Assembly: GCA_022702545.1 (NCBI GenBank) | Contig: JAHRBC010000002.1 | Coordinates: forward strand, 1,860,001 to 1,924,000 | From: Phycomyces nitens | Lineage: Eukaryota; Mucoromycota; Mucoromycetes; Mucorales; Phycomycetaceae | Direction: 5' to 3' | DNA: 64,000 nt | Part shown: piece by piece, positions 60,601-64,000 of the stretch | How positions within the stretch are numbered: position 1 is the first letter of the stretch | How the letters are laid out: each line of letters starts with the position of its first letter | Notes under the pieces: model-generated | What the model saw: the letters and a program-made list of their open reading frames with translations, nothing else | Told to the model about the DNA's origin: nothing | Database searches by the model: none | Position numbers and translations under genes: made by a program

Positions 60601-62583
60601 GAAGTGAGAATCCTTCTCTGGTTCTTGCGGCTATAATATGCGAGAATTCTGCTGGTAAGATGTATTCACGATACTTTAATAGTCTCCAATCGCTCTCTGG
60701 TGGGTTTGCATTTGGATCCCAAGGAAAGTTATGTTTTGCTGTGATTTCTCTGCCAATATCCACGCCAGATGGTCCGGATAGATCTCGAAGGTTATTATTG
60801 TGGTCCTGGTTTTCCCCGGATTGAGAGTAAGAATCGTAGCCGTGCTTTGATAGGTAGGTCTCCCTGAAAAGGAATTTCTGGTGGTAGACATTTGGAGGAG
60901 GGCATTGGACGCTGGCTGTTGGTACAATTCGTATTGTCTCTCCAAATTCTGATTTCTGCTCATCATTTCTGTCTGTCGCACTAGATTGGTGTATATCGGA
61001 GTCTCTTATTTCCTCGCATTCCTCTGAAAACATAAAAGTGCCTCCTGTCGCACGAGATAAGAAGCGCAAAATCTCATTATCTGGTAAGAATCCGAAATTT
61101 CTACCAGGAATAAAGCTATCCTTATAGCCAATCTGGACTATGTGACATGTAACATCTTCTTCTGCAAACTGCTGTACAAAGGTATTGTCGTGAACGTTGG
61201 ATTTCATTGCTCCGTCTGTGATCAATATGAGCTGAGGTCTTCCTTCTTGAGGCAACAGACTCAGGGCAAAGTATCCAGCATGCAGGATTCTAGAAATGTT
61301 CGCACCCGATTTACCAATTCCCCACACCTCTTTTTTCGATGCATAATAAGACGGCTCTTCTTTCTTTTGGCCTGCCTTTTGCTTATCAGTCTTGGTCCGC
61401 CTGGGTGTCTGGTGGTCTGTGTCCTGTGGTATGCCTATATTTGACGGTAGTGAAGTTGCGTCCAGCACTTCTCCACTGACATCAAGGTTATACCCCATAT
61501 TGGGGCGCCTACGCTTTAAAAGTTTTCTAAAGCTTGTTGTGTCTTCTTGGAACGATTGGAACTCTGCATAAAGCTTGTCGATTATATGATCAATATTCTT
61601 GGTGGTTATTATCGCATTCTGCATAAAGACACGCATGGTTGGATGTGCTACAAGCATGGGAATAATATTAACATTTGATGCAAATTGGGAGCAGTCCGCC
61701 ATGACAGTCAGACAGAGTGACGGCCGTATCTTTTTGTGTAGATTAGCATAGGTTATCAAGGGTGTCCAATTGACTTACAATTGCTTTCTCTTCATCCGAG
61801 ATCTGTAAAGAAAAAGGTTGAACAAGGCCCTTCAGAGAATCGCGCATACTGCAGTGTGAAATGTTACACAGAAGCTAGATTTCTGGTGACATTATCGGTG
61901 GAACTTACGTTTTAAATACGACAGATATCAAGAGATCTGCATTCGTATTCCCAACCGTTGCCAGACTTGAGCTAAGATCGATTATGTAGACAAGCCGGTA
62001 CTGTTTATTCAGCGTCATTATCTGTGTTCTAGGTGTTATTATATACACTGGCTCTGAAGTCTGAGTGGAAGAACTCGAGCTTCGTTTTGGAAGCTTGGTT
62101 GTGGATGATAAGGTCTCGGCTCGATGGTTCAATACATCTGGCATATTGAAATTGCAATTAACAGATCGTATGTCTGTGGTTCCAATACCTTTGCTATAAT
62201 TCTTCTTGGTTTCTGGCTTCCATATACGTTTCCGGTTGCGTGACAAGTACAGGATGTCCATCACCTATATCAATAGGTTGATAAACATCAATATTGATAT
62301 AAACCATCCTACCTCACACTTTTTCCTCGTGAATGGCTGGAATAGGTTCTTCAAGAGCCATTGCGTATACTCGTTTTTGGTGCACAACCGCGCATTTTTA
62401 AGCAGAAAAATAGCCGTCTTTGCCTCTACAAGCTATATCATTTAAAATAAATTCGGGGTCTTGTAAATATGCCGGCCAAAAGTACTGTATGAGATCACAA
62501 TGGTCATTCCTTACCCGTGCCTCTTCTGGGATTTCTATGTTCAATGGCCGTTCAGGTGCGGCTTGGTTGTCATCAAATGACAT
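51645..62583 (-). CDS. SZT2: SZT2 homologue (KICSTOR scaffold-like giant protein)
   Basis: Thirteen exons (62583-62515, 62423-62313, 62264-61909, 61848-61779, 61729-59216, 59149-57618, 57561-57073, 57016-56249, 56194-55537, 55467-55226, 55171-53620, 53574-52207, 52148-51645) join in frame to 3,410 aa; human SZT2 is about 3,430. Matching landmarks: AKTAIFLLKNARLCTKNEYT at the N-terminus, then a VWA-like core (YRLVYIIDLSSSLATVGNTN, HAGYFALSLLPQEGRPQLIL, ITDGAMK, CHIVQIGYKDSFIPGRNFGF, RFLSRATGGTFMFSEEC), REGFSLQSITFDNG, VTIEYRIRATWLPSVIG, FCELRVRQEYGRLITLRLLF, and CAIQYFIWKDADSG with ITTELWIEPSGTLAF. In animals SZT2 holds the KICSTOR complex, which brings GATOR1 to lysosomes to inhibit TORC1 under amino-acid starvation. 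One exon junction (53620/53574) removes only 45 nt with an in-frame TAG. The ATG at 62583 was chosen as first Met; an upstream TTG-start extension is unlikely. Confidence 0.93.
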
Positions 62584-62760
62584 TGATGTAGTAATCTTGA
62601 AGCAGTCCAACAAAAAAGTACCATTGCTGAACTTTTGTGCAAGACTGGCAAGAATTTTAAGTACACCACGTGATAAGACGGCTGTTGGTACTTGGTTTTT
62701 AAAGAGCCCCTTTGTTCAACCTTTCTTCTCTTCCTTCTTTCCTTTTCTCCAGATACTTAC
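62584..62760. promoter_or_regulatory. divergent promoter between SZT2 and a TBC RabGAP
   Basis: Only 177 bp separate the two start codons, which face away from each other, so both genes must share this promoter region. It contains a CT-rich run near 62716-62755 on the RabGAP side (a common feature of fungal leaders) and CACGTG at about 62667-62672, an E-box (CACGTG) that can bind bHLH factors; whether it is used is unknown. Confidence 0.6.
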
Positions 62761-64000
62761 ATGAAAGATTTTTCTTTGCTTTCTGGCGTTCCAAAGAACG
62801 TAAGACTGGGGTCCATATGGATCATTGCACTCCATAACACCTGTTATTGTTATATGTTTTAATAAACCTGGCTTTATCCAGGTGTTTATCCTTCCAACAA
62901 CGGTTGATGCCCCATCATCGTCTTTCTGGATAGTTGTGCACCAGGTAGACGAATTCTCTCTTTTGCGGCTCCAAGGCCCAGAGAATCAGCTGTTTAAATC
63001 ACTCTTGAACACTCTGGCGAGTGTGTAAGTTAATGTCATAATGCACCAATGTGCTCAAAGCTTAATTTCAATCACGGCTCCTTTTCTGCTCAGCTTTGAC
63101 ACCAAACAACCGCCTTACAAGATCCTGTTCAAGCGAGGAGAGAATGCGGCGCCCTTGCAAATAGCAGTGTCTGAGTCTGAAAGGGCCATTGAGTCTGCTT
63201 GGGTTTGGATCCAAGAGAACATGGTGCCTGAACTGAGAGAAGTCAAGGATCCCTTTGAAAAAGAGAGCTGGGTAGTGGAACACGTTACGGCGATTGTTGG
63301 AAGTACAAAAGGTATTTATAGACTCGGGTGTGTGTGTATGTGTTTGAAATACAATACTCAGCGTCATAAACTATCAGACATGAGTGTCGATGAGCTATCA
63401 ACCGACGAAAAATTACGGAATGCCTCTCGAACCTTTCGTCAGACGTTCCCTATTCCACTATCAGAGCGCCTGGTGAATTGTATGTCCTGATTGTTGGGTT
63501 TCACGGAATACTAACCCCAAGTGTTTATTAAAGACTATTCGTGTGCCTGCAATAGTCGCCAAGGCAGGCTCTATATTGCAGAGAATTATCTAGGATTCTA
63601 TTCTTTTCTTCTTGGTGTAGAGACCAAGATCCTAATTGAGCTTAGGGATATCCAAGAGCTTACAAAAGAAAACTCCAAAAGAAATCTTATTCCAGACAGT
63701 ATACGAATCATTACAAAGAACGATGAAGAGGTATGTAAACCAAAGCATAGAAACGTGTTTTTTTAATAATTTTTATAGTTTTTCTTTAGTAACATGTTCA
63801 AGAGAGATGAGGTACCATAATATTATACCATTTACCAACCACTTATACTAATATAACCTATGATTCAAAGGCATATGATCTTATTGTGCAGCTGATTGAG
63901 CAATCTATACAACGGCTATTAAAGAGCTCAAGAAGTGATGTTCCAGGGCAATCTGATGATCTGAGACCCGAGGAATCCGTGAACAGTTTGACCAAGTCCG
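62761..64000 (+). CDS. GRAM-TBC RabGAP, N-terminal part (TBC1D8/9- or Gyp2/Mdr1-like), running off the right edge
   Basis: Seven exons are visible (62761-62799, 62882-63024, 63094-63311, 63378-63479, 63534-63730, 63779-63811, 63871 to the edge). After MKDFSLLSGVPKN come VFILPTTVDAPSSSFWIVVH, KQPPYKILFKRGENAAPLQI, VNYYSCACNSRQGRLYIAEN, YLGFYSFLLGVETKILIELR, FFFSNMFKRDEAYDLIVQLI: a GRAM domain with the family's usual N-terminal lead. In TBC1D8/9 and yeast Gyp2 this region precedes a TBC RabGAP domain, which would lie beyond the window. The call rests on the GRAM pattern and order; the TBC domain itself is not seen. Confidence 0.8.

Noticed and set aside
52200..62100. Many plus-strand open frames of 60-120 codons opposite the SZT2 gene
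   Set aside because: They are antisense shadows of SZT2 exons, without domains or splice logic of their own.

Overview
The window is nuclear DNA of a filamentous fungus, most likely an early-diverging one (Mucoromycota, Mucorales-like; a Phycomyces-type genome would fit, but the species is inferred). The evidence is multi-exon genes with short introns (about 45-75 nt, GTAAG...TAG), AT-rich intergenic DNA with many poly-A/T and (TA)n runs, fungal housekeeping genes (FKS 1,3-beta-glucan synthase, Bem3-type RhoGAP, Lst7/folliculin), and relics of Tc1/mariner, PIF/Harbinger and Crypton elements. Coordinates for spliced genes are the outer CDS limits. For each of the main genes I placed exons by hand and checked that intron phases and the total frame agree.

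Layout. 1-5.4 kb: start of a gene leaving the window, then a PX-PH-RhoGAP protein (minus). 5.4-18.9 kb: a gene-poor, repeat-rich stretch with one small GPI-anchored protein gene, two decayed Tc1/mariner transposase fragments, a decayed multicopy gene with a PD-(D/E)XK-like motif, and a two-ORF PIF/Harbinger element. 19.1-35.6 kb: a gene island with Lst7/folliculin, a secreted CREG-like protein, a second relic of the PD-(D/E)XK-like family, a three-RPEL protein, an AT-hook protein, Tim44, an RGS-domain/FSP1-like oxidoreductase fusion, U2AF35 and an IFRD protein. 35.6-40.7 kb: gene-poor, with the C-terminal half of a Crypton-type recombinase carrying a GCR1_C domain. 40.7-45.0 kb: a ubiquitin-like Hub1 with an N-terminal RS domain, and an acyl-CoA synthetase with a 5-nt microexon. 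45.1-64 kb: a complete FKS glucan synthase (1,861 aa), a complete SZT2 homologue (3,410 aa) and, divergent from it, the 5' part of a GRAM-TBC RabGAP.

Functional themes. Lst7/folliculin and SZT2 both belong to amino-acid signalling to TORC1. U2AF35 and RS-Hub1 are splicing factors. The RhoGAP and FKS act in polarity and wall synthesis. The genes are not an operon and most are probably independent. The most unusual items are the RGS-FSP1 fusion, the RS-Hub1 fusion, a full-length SZT2 in a fungus, and the splicing oddities (5-nt exon, two GC-AG introns, a possible 45-nt intron).
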